A stretch of 64,000 bases of DNA from Bradyrhizobium tropiciagri (GCF_018130545.1 NZ_JAFCKF010000004.1:124001-188000), one strand, 5' to 3'. Shown: positions 9,003 through 18,028, counted from the first letter of the stretch. Made by a program: numbers and translations. Notes: generated from the letters alone by a model not told the origin.

Positions 9003-9197
9003 ATGACATCCGTCCTCAGCACGATCATTCTTCCCATCGCCGTCGGCGCCGTCGCGCTGGTACTCCTGCTCGGCCTCATCAACATGATGAAGGGCGGCTC
9101 GCCGAACACGTCGCAGAAGCTGATGCGGCTGCGTGTGCTGTTGCAGTTCGTCGCCATCGTCATCGCGATGCTCGCGGTCTGGGCGATGGGGCGTTGA
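9003..9197 (+). CDS. Small twin-transmembrane HIG1-like protein
   Basis: A 64-residue protein with two transmembrane helices (about residues 5-25 and 43-61) joined by the short polar loop NMMKGGSPNTSQKLMRLRV. This layout and the loop match the hypoxia-induced (HIG1) twin-transmembrane family found in alphaproteobacteria, which associates with respiratory complexes in mitochondria. The ATG at 9003 was chosen because the upstream extension in frame is unlike the family. It lies about 50 bases before the adenosyltransferase gene and likely shares a transcript with it. Confidence 0.75.
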   Translation: MTSVLSTIILPIAVGAVALVLLLGLINMMKGGSPNTSQKLMRLRVLLQFVAIVIAMLAVWAMGR

Positions 9198-9248
9198 GCG
9201 CGTCGTCGCGCGAAGCTGCGATGGCGCAAACCTTAGAGGATCACGGCC

Positions 9249-9821
9249 ATGGTCGTTCTCAATCGGATCTATACGCGCACCGGCGATGACGGCACCACCG
9301 CGCTCGGCTCCGGCGAGCGGCGGCCGAAATACGATCTGCGCGTCGCCGCCTATGGCACCGTGGACGAGACCAACGCCGCAATCGGCGTGGTGCGGCTGCA
9401 TCTTGCCGGCAGCCCCGAGGTCGATGCGATGCTCGGCCGCATCCAGAACGACCTGTTCGATCTCGGTGCCGACCTTGCGGTGCCCGAGCGCGAGGGCAAG
9501 GCCGAACGGCTGCGCGTGCTGGCAAGTCAGGTCGAGCGGCTCGAGCGCGATATCGACAGCCTGAACGACCAGCTCGCGCCGCTGACCTCGTTCGTACTGC
9601 CCGGCGGGACGGCCGCATCCGCATATCTGCACCTCGCCCGGACGATATGTCGCCGCGCGGAACGGATGATGGTGGAACTCGCCGCCCGGCCCGACGAGAC
9701 GGTCAATTCCGCTGGCATTCAGTATATGAACCGCCTGTCGGATTTCCTGTTCGTTGCCAGCCGCTTCCAGAACAATAAGGGGGCGGGAGACGTGTTGTGG
9801 GTGCCGGGCCAGAACCGTTAG
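9249..9821 (+). CDS. Cob(I)alamin adenosyltransferase, PduO type
   Basis: Makes adenosylcobalamin by transferring the adenosyl group of ATP to cob(I)alamin. The 190-residue protein has the ATP-binding start RIYTRTGDDGTTALGSGERRPK, then AAYGTVDETNAAIG and the C-terminal helix region with RAERMMVELA and MNRLSDFLFVASR, all standard for PduO. A terminator-like hairpin follows directly. Bradyrhizobium uses adenosylcobalamin in methylmalonyl-CoA mutase and ribonucleotide reductase. Confidence 0.92.
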   Translation: MVVLNRIYTRTGDDGTTALGSGERRPKYDLRVAAYGTVDETNAAIGVVRLHLAGSPEVDAMLGRIQNDLFDLGADLAVPEREGKAERLRVLASQVERLERDIDSLNDQLAPLTSFVLPGGTAASAYLHLARTICRRAERMMVELAARPDETVNSAGIQYMNRLSDFLFVASRFQNNKGAGDVLWVPGQNR

Positions 9822-9829
9822 ACTGGCTC

Positions 9830-9850
9830 AAAACCGGGTGACGGTTTTTT
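9830..9850 (+). terminator. Intrinsic terminator after the adenosyltransferase gene
   Basis: The stem AAAACCG (9830-9836) pairs with CGGTTTT (9842-9848) around a five-base loop and runs into TTTTTT. It begins nine bases after the stop codon. Confidence 0.65.
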
Positions 9851-9938
9851 GGCTTTGGCGCGTTGACCGGGGGAAACGGGACCTTTAGGTTCCGCGCCAG
9901 CCAACCGAAACCCATAAAATCAAAGCGAAAGAGGATCG

Positions 9939-10688
9939 ATGAAGGTTCTTGTGCCGGTAAAGCGGGTCGTCGACTACAACGTCAAGGTCCGCGTCAAGAG
10001 CGACGGGACGGGCGTGGAGCTCGCCAACGTCAAGATGTCGATGAACCCGTTCGACGAAATCGCCGTCGAGGAAGCGCTGCGGCTGAAGGAAGCCGGCAAG
10101 GCGACCGAGGTGGTGGTGGTGTCGATCGGACCGGCGCAGGCCTCCGAGACCATTCGCACCGCCCTTGCGATGGGCGCCGACCGCGGCATCCTGGTCAAGG
10201 CCGAAGGCAATGTCGAACCGCTCGGGGTTGCCAAGATCCTGAAGGCGGTGGTCGAGGCGGAGCAGCCCGGCCTCGTCATTCTCGGCAAGCAGGCGATCGA
10301 CGACGACTCGAACCAGACCGGCCAGATGCTGGCCGCGCTGCTCGGTTGGTCGCAGGCGACCTTCGCCTCCAAGCTCGAGGTCGACGGATCCGACTTCAAG
10401 GTCACGCGCGAAGTCGACGGCGGCCTCCAGACCATCAAGCTGAAGGGCCCGGCGATCGTCACCACTGACCTCCGCCTCAACGAGCCGCGCTATGCGTCGC
10501 TGCCCAACATCATGAAGGCGAAGAAGAAGCCGATCGACGACAAGAGCGTCGCTGACTACGGCGTCGATGTGACGCCGCGCCTGGAAGTGCTGAAGACCGC
10601 GGAACCGGCAGGCCGCAAGGCGGGCGTCAAGGTCAAGGACGTCGCCGAACTCGTGAACAAGCTCAAGACCGAAGCCGGGGTTCTCTGA
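9939..10688 (+). CDS. etfB: Electron transfer flavoprotein beta subunit
   Basis: The AMP-binding subunit of the heterodimeric ETF that collects electrons from acyl-CoA dehydrogenases and passes them to ETF-quinone oxidoreductase. The 249-residue protein begins [19 protein letters not shown] and has the family segments [16 protein letters not shown] and the signature near [28 protein letters not shown] precedes the ATG. The stop codon overlaps the etfA start by one base, so the two are translationally coupled. The gene is followed by etfA and then hbdA. Confidence 0.96.
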   Translation: MKVLVPVKRVVDYNVKVRVKSDGTGVELANVKMSMNPFDEIAVEEALRLKEAGKATEVVVVSIGPAQASETIRTALAMGADRGILVKAEGNVEPLGVAKILKAVVEAEQPGLVILGKQAIDDDSNQTGQMLAALLGWSQATFASKLEVDGSDFKVTREVDGGLQTIKLKGPAIVTTDLRLNEPRYASLPNIMKAKKKPIDDKSVADYGVDVTPRLEVLKTAEPAGRKAGVKVKDVAELVNKLKTEAGVL

Positions 10689-11638
10689 TGACGACGCTGT
10701 TGATTGCTGAACACGACCACGAGACCCTGAAGGACTCGACCAACAAGGCGCTGACCGCGGCGAGCCAGCTCGGCGGCGACGTCCATGTGCTGGTTGCCGG
10801 TGGCGGCCAGGGCACCAAGGCGGCGGCCGAAGCAGCCGCCAAGCTCGCCGGCGTCAGCAAGGTGCTGGTGGCCGAAGGCCCCGCTTATGAGCACGACCTT
10901 GCCGAGCCGCTGGCTGCGCTGATCGTCGCGCTGGCGCCCGGCTATGACGCGTTCGTCGCGCCCGCGACCTCCCGCTTCAAGAACGTGATGCCGCGCGTCG
11001 CAGCCCTGCTCGACGTCATGCAGGTCTCCGAGATCATCAAGGTCGTCGCGCCCGACACCTATGAGCGGCCGATCTATGCCGGCAACGCGATCCAGACCGT
11101 GAAGTCGAAGGACGCCAAGAAGGTGATCACGGTCCGCACCTCGACCTTCGCCGCCGCCGGTGAAGGCGGCAGCGCGGCGATCGAGAACGCCGCATCGGCC
11201 GCCGATCCCGGCCTGTCCACGTTCGTCGGCGAGGAAGTCGCCAAGAGCGACCGTCCGGAACTGACCTCGGCCAAGATCATCGTCTCGGGTGGCCGAGCCA
11301 TGCAGAGCCGCGAGAACTTCGCGAAGTACATCGAGCCGCTCGCCGACAAGCTCGGCGCCGGCGTCGGTGCCTCGCGCGCCGCGGTCGATGCCGGCTATGC
11401 GCCGAACGACTGGCAGGTCGGCCAGACCGGCAAGGTGGTGGCCCCGGAACTTTATGTCGCGGTCGGCATCTCCGGCGCGATCCAGCATCTGGCCGGCATG
11501 AAGGACTCCAAGGTGATCGTCGCCATCAACAAGGATGAGGACGCGCCGATCTTCCAGGTTGCCGATTATGGCCTGGTCGCCGACCTCTACCAGGCGGTTC
11601 CGGAACTGACCGAAGCGCTCGGCAAGCTCGGAAAGTAA
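10688..11638 (+). CDS. etfA: Electron transfer flavoprotein alpha subunit
   Basis: The FAD-binding partner of EtfB (316 residues). The C-terminal FAD domain is clear: [12 protein letters not shown], then [23 protein letters not shown] and [20 protein letters not shown], all diagnostic. The start codon shares a base with the etfB stop (TGATG). A strong hairpin follows at 11647. Together with hbdA downstream this is a fatty-acid oxidation and butanoate module. Confidence 0.96.
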   Translation: MTTLLIAEHDHETLKDSTNKALTAASQLGGDVHVLVAGGGQGTKAAAEAAAKLAGVSKVLVAEGPAYEHDLAEPLAALIVALAPGYDAFVAPATSRFKNVMPRVAALLDVMQVSEIIKVVAPDTYERPIYAGNAIQTVKSKDAKKVITVRTSTFAAAGEGGSAAIENAASAADPGLSTFVGEEVAKSDRPELTSAKIIVSGGRAMQSRENFAKYIEPLADKLGAGVGASRAAVDAGYAPNDWQVGQTGKVVAPELYVAVGISGAIQHLAGMKDSKVIVAINKDEDAPIFQVADYGLVADLYQAVPELTEALGKLGK

Positions 11639-11646
11639 GCGACAAG

Positions 11647-11679
11647 ACACCGGCCGGGTGGCTAAGCTCCGGCCGGTGT
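11647..11679 (+). terminator. Hairpin terminator after etfA
   Basis: ACACCGGCCGG (11647-11657) and CCGGCCGGTGT (11669-11679) are perfect 11-bp arms around an 11-base loop. A weak T-rich stretch (TTGTTATT) follows. Confidence 0.6.
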
Positions 11680-11696
11680 TGTTATTCTCGGAGCAA

Positions 11697-11727
11697 TGAT
11701 CCGGAAACGTTTTTCCGAAAGGATCAT
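11697..11727. repeat. Short palindromic repeat (GATCCGGAAA type)
   Basis: ATGATCC and GGATCAT flank a GGAAA/TTTCC core, giving a near-palindrome. A related element with the same ATCATGCT edge and TTCCGG core lies at 26662-26707, so this is a dispersed intergenic family. Confidence 0.6.
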
Positions 11728-11755
11728 GCTCGACAGGGGAGAATGGGGTCCTGAC

Positions 11756-11773
11756 GTGATGACGTGTCATCAC
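11756..11773. promoter_or_regulatory. Palindromic operator candidate upstream of hbdA
   Basis: GTGATGAC-GT-GTCATCAC is a perfect 18-base palindrome with 8-bp arms, 113 bases before the hbdA start. It is too short and too symmetric for the repeat families here and has no T-run, so a regulator-binding site is more likely than a terminator. Confidence 0.5.
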
Positions 11774-11886
11774 ATCATGGTCCCGGGAAATGTTTTCCGG
11801 CGGATTGGGCAACCCGGAAGGCTTCACTTCGGGTATCGTTGGAATTGGGCAGGCGCGACATGCGCGCCGTTCCGGTGGATGACAAG

Positions 11887-12768
11887 ATGACGGTGGCAAT
11901 CAAAAAGGTCGGCGTGATCGGTTCGGGCCAGATGGGTAATGGCATTGCCCATGTGGCGGCGCTGGCCGGCTTCGACGTGGTGCTCAATGACGTGTCCGGC
12001 GACCGGCTGAAGTCGGCGCTGGCGACCATCAACGGCAATCTGACCCGCCAGGTCGCCAAGAAGGCGATCAGCGAGAGCGAGCGCAAGCAGGCGCTCGACC
12101 ACATCTCCTCCGCCGAGACGCTCGACGCGCTGGCCGATTGCGACCTCGTGATCGAGACCGCGGTCGAGAAGGAAGAAACCAAGCGCAAGATCTTCCAGGA
12201 GGTCTGCGCGGTGCTGAAGCCCGAGGCGATCGTCGCGACCAACTCGTCGTCGATCTCGATCACACGGCTCGCCGCCTCGACCGACCGCCCGGAGAAATTC
12301 ATCGGCATTCACTTCATGAATCCGGTGCCGGCGATGGAGCTGGTCGAGCTGATCCGCGGCATCGCCACCGACGACACGACCTTCGACACCGCCAAGGCGT
12401 TCGTCGCCAAGCTCGGCAAGCAGGTCGCGGTGTCGGAAGATTTCCCCGCCTTCATCGTCAACCGCATCCTGCTGCCGATGATCAACGAGGCGATCTACAC
12501 GCTGTATGAAGGCGTCGGCAACGTCGAGGCGATCGATGCCGCGATGAAGCTCGGTGCGCATCATCCGATGGGCCCGCTCGAGCTCGCCGATTTCATCGGC
12601 CTCGACACCTGCCTGTCGATCATGCAGGTCCTGCATGAGGGGCTGGCCGACTCCAAGTACCGGCCGTGCCCGCTGCTGGTGAAGTACGTCGAGGCCGGCT
12701 GGCTCGGACGCAAGAGCCAGCGCGGCTTCTACGACTATCGCGGCGACAAGCCGATCCCGACGCGGTAG
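11887..12768 (+). CDS. hbdA: 3-hydroxybutyryl-CoA dehydrogenase
   Basis: NAD-dependent oxidation of 3-hydroxybutyryl-CoA to acetoacetyl-CoA, or the reverse. The 293-residue protein has the Rossmann start KVGVIGSGQMGNGIAHVAA, the catalytic region SSISITRLAASTDRPEKFIGIHFMNPVP containing the His, and the C-terminal domain ending GLGRKSQRGFYDYRG-like (WLGRKSQRGFYDYRG). The start at 11887 gives the family length; the open frame extends 41 codons upstream through repeat sequence. It lies downstream of etfBA in a common Rhizobiales arrangement. Confidence 0.94.
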   Translation: MTVAIKKVGVIGSGQMGNGIAHVAALAGFDVVLNDVSGDRLKSALATINGNLTRQVAKKAISESERKQALDHISSAETLDALADCDLVIETAVEKEETKRKIFQEVCAVLKPEAIVATNSSSISITRLAASTDRPEKFIGIHFMNPVPAMELVELIRGIATDDTTFDTAKAFVAKLGKQVAVSEDFPAFIVNRILLPMINEAIYTLYEGVGNVEAIDAAMKLGAHHPMGPLELADFIGLDTCLSIMQVLHEGLADSKYRPCPLLVKYVEAGWLGRKSQRGFYDYRGDKPIPTR

Positions 12769-12779
12769 TCACCGCGTCG

Positions 12780-12905
12780 TCAGGTCAGTGCCCGCAGCAG
12801 CGCAAGCGTCGCGGGCACGAGGCTGACGATGACGCTGACCCCGATTCCAAGTCCGAGCAGATGCGCTGCCAGCGCTAGGCGCTGGTTCTGCGTGTGAGGC
12901 GTCAT
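12780..12905 (-). CDS. 41-residue single-pass membrane peptide, translationally coupled
   Basis: A short gene. The peptide starts MTPHTQNQRLALAAH and continues as one hydrophobic helix (about residues 9-37, rich in Leu, Val, Ile and Gly), ending LLRALT. Its ATG overlaps the TGA of the upstream aminotransferase gene as ATGA, the same four-base overlap that joins that gene to the tautomerase gene. This repeated coupling is the main evidence that it is translated. It ends 11 bases from the convergent hbdA stop. I do not recognise the family. It could modulate or anchor the aminotransferase, or be an unrelated membrane peptide. Confidence 0.6.
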   Translation of the reverse strand: MTPHTQNQRLALAAHLLGLGIGVSVIVSLVPATLALLRALT

Positions 12906-14113
12906 TGCAATGCCTCGCAGGCGCGCTTCAAGCGCGTAGCGGCCTCCTCGATGGTCGCTGACGGGTTGGCGAAGCTGACGCGGATATAGGGCGACAGCCC
13001 GAGATCTTCGCCGGGAAACACCACCAGATTAGCGTTCTCGAGCAGATAAGCCGAGAAATCGCGGTCGGTCTCGATCACGCTGCCGTCGGGGGCGCGCTTG
13101 CCGATCACGCCGGCGCAACTGACCAGCAGATAGAACGTGCCTTCCGGCGGCGTGCAGGACAGCCCGGCGCATCCGTTGACGAGGTCGGCAAAGCGGTCGC
13201 GCCGCGCGCGAAGGATGGCAGCCCGTTCGGCCAGCACATCCTGGGCGTTATTGAGCGCAGCGACCGCGGCGGCCTGGCTGATCGACGATGCGCCCGACGT
13301 GGTCTGCGACTGGATCGTGATCATTTCGCGGATCAGAGCCGATGGTCCGGCGGCATAGCCGATCCGCCATCCCATCATGGCGTAGCTCTTGGCGAGGCCG
13401 CTGACGGTCATAGTCCGCGGCTTCAGGCGCGGCTCGATGTCTGCCAGCGTCGGCGCCGGTAAGCCGTCGAACGTGATGTGCTCGTAGAGCCCGTCGGCAA
13501 GCACCCAGATATCCGCATGCCGCAACAGGACCGCGGCGATCTCGGAGAGATCCTCACGCGAATAGCGCGCGCCGGAAGGATTGACCGGATTGTTGAGCAC
13601 GACCCAGCGCGTACGTGGCGAGATCGCGGCCTGCAAATCCTCCGCGCGCAGCTTGAAGCCGTTGTTCTGCGCGCACGGCACGACCACCGGCGCCCCGCCG
13701 GCGAGCCGCACCTGATCGAGATAGGGCGCCCAATAGGGGGCAGGGATGATCACCTCGTCGCCAGGCGCCAGCGTCGCCAGCAGCGCGTTGAACAGCGCCT
13801 GCGTCGAGCCGTTGGTGATGACGATCTCATCCAGCCGATAGTCGAGACGATGGTCGCGCAGCAGCGCGGCCTGCACCGCGCGCTTCAGCTCTGGCGTGCC
13901 GTCGACATCGGTATAACGGGTTTCACCGCACAAGGCCGCGTCATGCGCCGCCGCAATCACATGCGCGGGCGTCGGGAAGTCCAGATTGCCCGACGACAGC
14001 TCGATGATGTCGCGCCCGTTGGCGCGCAGTTCGCGGGCGCGGCGCCGCAGCACCGATGCGGGCGATGCCTTGATGCCGCTCATGCGCGGCGAGAGGATCG
14101 GTAATGCGGTCAT
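12902..14113 (-). CDS. PLP-dependent aminotransferase, class I/II
   Basis: A 403-residue fold-type I aminotransferase of the aspartate/aromatic group. Seen in sequence: FPTPAHVIAAAHDAA, NGSTQALFNALLATLAPGDEV, NNPVNPSGARYSRE (the Asn of the cofactor pocket), and the Schiff-base lysine in VSGLAKSYAMMGWRIGYAAG. The usual DEIYE motif is replaced by ADGLYEHI. The substrate is not determined. It is the middle gene of a coupled operon: tautomerase stop and this start overlap (ATGA), as do this stop and the 41-residue peptide start. The tautomerase partner suggests an enol/keto acid is processed. Confidence 0.88.
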   Translation of the reverse strand: MTALPILSPRMSGIKASPASVLRRRARELRANGRDIIELSSGNLDFPTPAHVIAAAHDAALCGETRYTDVDGTPELKRAVQAALLRDHRLDYRLDEIVITNGSTQALFNALLATLAPGDEVIIPAPYWAPYLDQVRLAGGAPVVVPCAQNNGFKLRAEDLQAAISPRTRWVVLNNPVNPSGARYSREDLSEIAAVLLRHADIWVLADGLYEHITFDGLPAPTLADIEPRLKPRTMTVSGLAKSYAMMGWRIGYAAGPSALIREMITIQSQTTSGASSISQAAAVAALNNAQDVLAERAAILRARRDRFADLVNGCAGLSCTPPEGTFYLLVSCAGVIGKRAPDGSVIETDRDFSAYLLENANLVVFPGEDLGLSPYIRVSFANPSATIEEAATRLKRACEALQ

Positions 14114-14493
14114 CGGACGTACTGCGCCTCACCGTTGCCGAACGACCAGTTTTCGGGGAGCACCTCGACGAGGTTGATGAAGATGTCCTCGGCGCGCAGG
14201 CCGGGGCTGTCCGTCAGCAGCTCGGCGATCCGGCGATAGAGCTGCTGCTTTTGCGCCACCGGGCGGGTGTTGCTGACGGTGATCTGGATGATGACCAGAT
14301 CATCGCTGCGCCTGATGCCGAGATAGTCCGCGCCATAGGCGAAATCGTCGCCGTCGTGCTCGGAGATCGTCATGAAGCGGTCGCCGTCCGGCACGTCGAA
14401 GGTCTCGCGCATGGCGCGATAAAGGCTGTCGAGAATGGCCTTGCGGTAGGCGGCGGGCTTGCCCCTCCGCAGCGAGACGCGGGTCAGCGGCAT
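14110..14493 (-). CDS. Tautomerase superfamily protein
   Basis: A 127-residue protein starting MPLTRVSLRRGKP, where removal of Met exposes the catalytic Pro1 of the 4-oxalocrotonate tautomerase superfamily. The middle contains RFMTISEHDGDDFAYG and VIIQITVSNTRP, and the end has LVEVLPENWSFGNGEAQYV. These features fit the longer, MIF-like or cis-CaaD-related tautomerases. AAGGAG precedes this ATG. Its 3' end overlaps the aminotransferase start (ATGA). A divergent LysR gene and a perfect inverted repeat lie just upstream. Confidence 0.8.
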   Translation of the reverse strand: MPLTRVSLRRGKPAAYRKAILDSLYRAMRETFDVPDGDRFMTISEHDGDDFAYGADYLGIRRSDDLVIIQITVSNTRPVAQKQQLYRRIAELLTDSPGLRAEDIFINLVEVLPENWSFGNGEAQYVR

Positions 14494-14569
14494 GATGGTG
14501 GCTCCTTGGAAGCGTTGTGTGCAGCCGATCCTAGGAGCTGATTGATCATTTAAAAATGGTATGGTATTG

Positions 14570-14595
14570 CATTTCAATGATTGCTAATTGAAATG
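14570..14595. promoter_or_regulatory. LysR-type operator candidate between tautomerase operon and LysR gene
   Basis: CATTTCAAT (14570-14578) and ATTGAAATG (14587-14595) are perfect 9-bp inverted arms separated by eight bases, giving the T-N11-A type symmetry expected for LysR sites. It lies in the AT-rich divergent intergenic region and touches the LysR start codon, which suggests autoregulation. Confidence 0.6.
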
Positions 14596-14596
14596 A

Positions 14597-15454
14597 ATGG
14601 CCATGAAGGCACTCGACGTCGAGGCGGTGCAGGCCTTTGTCCTGGTCGCCGACCTCAGCAGCTTCACCCGCGCGGCGCAGGTCATGGAGACCACGCAGTC
14701 CGCGGTCAGTTTGAAGATCCGGCGACTGGAGGACGGGCTTGGCCGGCGGCTGCTGGAACGCACGCCCCGGCTGGTCCGGCTGTCGGCCGAAGGTGCGGCC
14801 TTTCTCGGCGCCGCGCGCAATCTGGTTGCCGCGCATCAATCGGCGATTGGGTCGTTTGCCGTCGAGCATCGGCGGCTGGTCGTCGGCATCAGCCACCACA
14901 TCGTCGGAACGGAACTCGCCTCGCTGCTGAAGCGGATGAACGCCACCGATCCCGGCCTGGTGATCCAGTTGCACGTCGACACGTCGCGCGCGGTGCTTGG
15001 CGCCTTCGACGACGGCAAGCTCGATGCTGCGATCGCGCTGCGCCATGATGCCAAGCGCCGCGACGGCGACGTGCTGTTCGAGGAACCGTTCGGCTGGATG
15101 GCCGCGCCCGATTTTCACCATCGCCCCGGCGAGCCGTTGCGTCTGGCGACCCAGGCCGAGCCGTGCAGCGTCCGCGCCATGGCCGTCGAAGCGCTCGACG
15201 CTGCCGGCATCGCCTGGACCGAGGCGTTCGTCGGTGGCGGGCTTGCGACGATCGGGGCTGCGATATCGGCAGGGCTTGCGGTCGCTGCGCTGGCGCGCCG
15301 GGTGGCGCCGGCGGATACCGTCGATCTCGGGCCGCGGCTTGGCCTGCCGCCATTGCCGTCCCGCGATGTCATGCTGCACTCGAAGCTGTCGGACGCGCGG
15401 ACCCGGCAGGCGCTGCGCACCCTCGGCGCCGCCTTTGCCGCGAACGCGGCCTGA
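14597..15454 (+). CDS. LysR-family transcriptional regulator
   Basis: A 285-residue LysR protein. The DNA-binding helix-turn-helix is SFTRAAQVMETTQSAVSLKIRRLED (about residues 22-46), followed by a ligand-binding domain containing VVGISHHIVGTEL and EEPFGWMAAPDF. An ATG two codons later (14603, MKALDVEAVQAF) is an equally good start. It is divergent from the tautomerase-aminotransferase operon, its probable target. Its ligand is unknown. Confidence 0.87.
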   Translation: MAMKALDVEAVQAFVLVADLSSFTRAAQVMETTQSAVSLKIRRLEDGLGRRLLERTPRLVRLSAEGAAFLGAARNLVAAHQSAIGSFAVEHRRLVVGISHHIVGTELASLLKRMNATDPGLVIQLHVDTSRAVLGAFDDGKLDAAIALRHDAKRRDGDVLFEEPFGWMAAPDFHHRPGEPLRLATQAEPCSVRAMAVEALDAAGIAWTEAFVGGGLATIGAAISAGLAVAALARRVAPADTVDLGPRLGLPPLPSRDVMLHSKLSDARTRQALRTLGAAFAANAA

Positions 15455-15541
15455 AGCGATGCGTCAGCCTGACGCGGCCATCTGTTACCCAAGCATTAAC
15501 TTTCGCGCGCTACGCCAAGTTCGGAATTGGGAGTACCGCGT

Positions 15542-15730
15542 ATGGACACGATGAGCATGGTCACCAGCATCCTGTCGATGCAGCAGGGCAACCTGCAGGG
15601 TGAGATCGCGACCCGGGTCACGAAGCAGAATCTCGACGCGGAAAAGTTCGCGGTTCAGACCCTGTTGGGCAGTCCGTCCACCGCAAATCTCAGCCCCGGC
15701 ATCGGCGACAATCTCAACGCCGTCGCCTGA
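15542..15730 (+). CDS. Small protein, possible YjfB-like putative motility protein
   Basis: A 62-residue protein (MDTMSMVTSILSMQQGNLQG, then a helical middle and a Gly/Pro/Asn tail). The heptad-like N-terminal half with MQQGNLQGEIATRVTKQNL and the size resemble the YjfB family annotated as putative motility proteins. There is no signal peptide. The start chosen is the first Met after the AT-rich promoter-like stretch. It ends immediately before the convergent tlpA stop with no gap. Family assignment is tentative; the reading frame itself looks real. Confidence 0.5.
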   Translation: MDTMSMVTSILSMQQGNLQGEIATRVTKQNLDAEKFAVQTLLGSPSTANLSPGIGDNLNAVA

Positions 15731-16423
15731 TCAGAACCCCGCCGCGGCCGGGGCCAGCGCCGCCTTCACCAGCTTGATCGCATCGTCGCTCGCCCATTCG
15801 GCGGGACCGGCGATATTGGCGATTTCGCAGCCCTTGCCGTCGACCAGCACAGAGGTCGGCATGCCCAGCGCCTTCCCTATGTTCTTAAGATCCTGAAAGA
15901 CCTTGGCTTTCTGGTCGCTGAAGTAGCCGAGCTTGGTCAGATTGGCTTCCTTCAGGAAGTTCTTCGGCTTGTCCGGGTCGCGGGTGTCGATGTTGATCGC
16001 GACCACCTCGAAATCCTTGCCGCCGAGCTTGGTCTGCAAGCTGTCGAGCGCCGGCATTTCCTTGCGGCAGGGCACGCACCAGGTCGCCCAGAGGTTGACC
16101 AGAACCGTCTTGCCGCGCCAGTCGGAGAGCTTTTTCGGCTGGCCGTTGGAGTCCTCGAAGGTCAGGTCGGGAAGCCTCAAGGGGGTGGTCGCCATGGTCA
16201 GCGCCGCGACCTCGCCCTGGGCGAGCGGGGCGATCTTCTTGGCCAGATCCACCGCACTGTTGCAGGCGATATCGCCGCCCGCGGGATGCTTGAGGCCGGA
16301 GACCCCGATATAGCCGATCACGGCTCCAACCAGCACGGCGCCGATCACCAGCGGGATGCGCCATTTGGCAGTCGGCCTCGTGGTCGGTTCGGATGGGGTC
16401 GTCTCGGGCATATCGTTTGTCAT
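15731..16423 (-). CDS. tlpA: Thiol:disulfide interchange protein TlpA
   Basis: A membrane-anchored periplasmic thioredoxin. In Bradyrhizobium, TlpA reduces the copper chaperone ScoI and the CuA subunit of cytochrome aa3 oxidase, supporting oxidase assembly. The 230-residue protein has a short cytoplasmic segment, one transmembrane helix (about 22-43), and a thioredoxin domain with WCVPC (Cys116, Cys119) and the cis-Pro loop [15 protein letters not shown]. The extra structural cysteines near 54 (DIAC) and in GCEI are typical of this protein. It is divergent from argH. A second in-frame Met lies at residue 5. Confidence 0.93.
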   Translation of the reverse strand: MTNDMPETTPSEPTTRPTAKWRIPLVIGAVLVGAVIGYIGVSGLKHPAGGDIACNSAVDLAKKIAPLAQGEVAALTMATTPLRLPDLTFEDSNGQPKKLSDWRGKTVLVNLWATWCVPCRKEMPALDSLQTKLGGKDFEVVAINIDTRDPDKPKNFLKEANLTKLGYFSDQKAKVFQDLKNIGKALGMPTSVLVDGKGCEIANIAGPAEWASDDAIKLVKAALAPAAAGF

Positions 16424-16538
16424 CCAGCGTCAGATGTGGCTAAGCAGTGCCGGGAATACGATCGGAACCGCCACGCTGTTTCGCCGTCTTGGCGCGGGAA
16501 CAGCAAGGCCTGAAATACAAATTCGTGAGCGAGATGTC

Positions 16539-17936
16539 ATGAGCAACAAGATGTGGGGCGGCCGGTTTTCGGAGCGTCCCGACGCGATCATGGAGGAAAT
16601 CAACGTCTCCATCGACGTCGACCGGCACCTTTATGCCCAGGACATTGCCGCGTCCAAGGCCCACGCCGCGATGCTCGCTGCGCAAGGCATCATCACGTCA
16701 GCTGATGCGAAAAATATCGGCAAAGGTCTAGACACGATTTTGTCAGAAATCGGCGAGGGCGATTTCGATTTCAAGCGCGCGCTCGAGGACATCCATATGA
16801 ATGTCGAGTCGCGACTGTCTGAGCTGATCGGGCCCGCGGCGGGCCGGCTGCATACCGCGCGCTCGCGCAACGACCAGGTCGCGACCGATTTCCGGCTCTA
16901 TGTCCGCGATACCATCGATGAGACCAATGCGGCGCTGGCCGCGTTCCAGCAGGCGCTGGTTGCGCGCGCGCTGGAGCATGCCGGAACCGTGATGCCGGGC
17001 TTCACCCATCTGCAGACCGCGCAACCCGTCACCTTCGGCCATCATCTCCTCGCCTATGTCGAGATGGCCGGCCGCGACCGCGGCCGCTTCAACGATGCGC
17101 GCAAGCGGCTGAATGAATCGCCGCTCGGCGCCGCCGCACTCGCCGGCACCTCGTTTCCGATCGACCGCACTGCGACCGCCAAAGCGCTCGGTTTCGACCG
17201 GCCGATGGCCAATTCGCTCGACGCGGTGTCCGACCGCGATTTCGTGCTGGAGACGCTGTCGGCGGCCGCGATCTGCGCAGTGCACATGTCGCGCTTCGCC
17301 GAGGAGATCGTGATCTGGACCTCGCCGCTGGTCGGTCTCGTCAAGCTCAGCGACAAGTTTACCACCGGCTCGTCGATCATGCCGCAGAAGCGCAACCCGG
17401 ACGCCGCCGAACTGGTGCGCGCCAAGACCGGCCGCGTGGTCGGTGCGCTCACCGCGCTGCTGATCGTGATGAAGGGCCTGCCGCTCGCCTATCAAAAGGA
17501 TATGCAGGAGGACAAGCAGGGCGCCATGGAGGCGTTCGAGGCGTTGTCGCTTGCGATCCGCGCCATGACCGGCATGGTCGAGGATCTGGTGCCGGACGAG
17601 GCGAAGATGAAGGCTGCCGCCGGTGAGGGCTACGCCACCGCGACCGACCTTGCCGACTGGCTGGTGCGCACCCTGAAAATGCCGTTCCGCGACGCCCACC
17701 ACGTCACCGGGCGCATCGTCGGCCTGGCCTCGAAGCAGGGCGTGGCGCTGCACGAATTACCGCTGGAGGCCATGCAGGAGGTCGAGCCGAAGATCACCGC
17801 TGAGGCGCTGAAGGTGCTCAGCGTCGAATCTTCGGTGAAGAGCCGGACCTCGTTCGGCGGCACGGCGCCGAAGAATGTGATGGCGCAGGCCAAGGCCTGG
17901 GCCAAGCGGCTGGAAAAAGAGCGAAAATTGGGCTGA
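16539..17936 (+). CDS. argH: Argininosuccinate lyase
   Basis: The last step of arginine synthesis: argininosuccinate to arginine and fumarate. The 465-residue protein starts [15 protein letters not shown], carries [14 protein letters not shown] and the fumarase-superfamily signature [12 protein letters not shown] containing the flexible catalytic loop. An in-frame extension upstream exists but the chosen ATG fits the family. It heads an argH-lptM-lysA run typical of Rhizobiales, giving joint supply of arginine and lysine. Confidence 0.96.
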   Translation: MSNKMWGGRFSERPDAIMEEINVSIDVDRHLYAQDIAASKAHAAMLAAQGIITSADAKNIGKGLDTILSEIGEGDFDFKRALEDIHMNVESRLSELIGPAAGRLHTARSRNDQVATDFRLYVRDTIDETNAALAAFQQALVARALEHAGTVMPGFTHLQTAQPVTFGHHLLAYVEMAGRDRGRFNDARKRLNESPLGAAALAGTSFPIDRTATAKALGFDRPMANSLDAVSDRDFVLETLSAAAICAVHMSRFAEEIVIWTSPLVGLVKLSDKFTTGSSIMPQKRNPDAAELVRAKTGRVVGALTALLIVMKGLPLAYQKDMQEDKQGAMEAFEALSLAIRAMTGMVEDLVPDEAKMKAAAGEGYATATDLADWLVRTLKMPFRDAHHVTGRIVGLASKQGVALHELPLEAMQEVEPKITAEALKVLSVESSVKSRTSFGGTAPKNVMAQAKAWAKRLEKERKLG

Positions 17937-18028
17937 ACCGGAAAATTTGGTCGTGATTTCTCAGGCCTCCGCCTCTCGCCAGAGCACGCCAATGTTTGTA
18001 TGGTGCCGCCCGAATTGGGGAATTCGTC

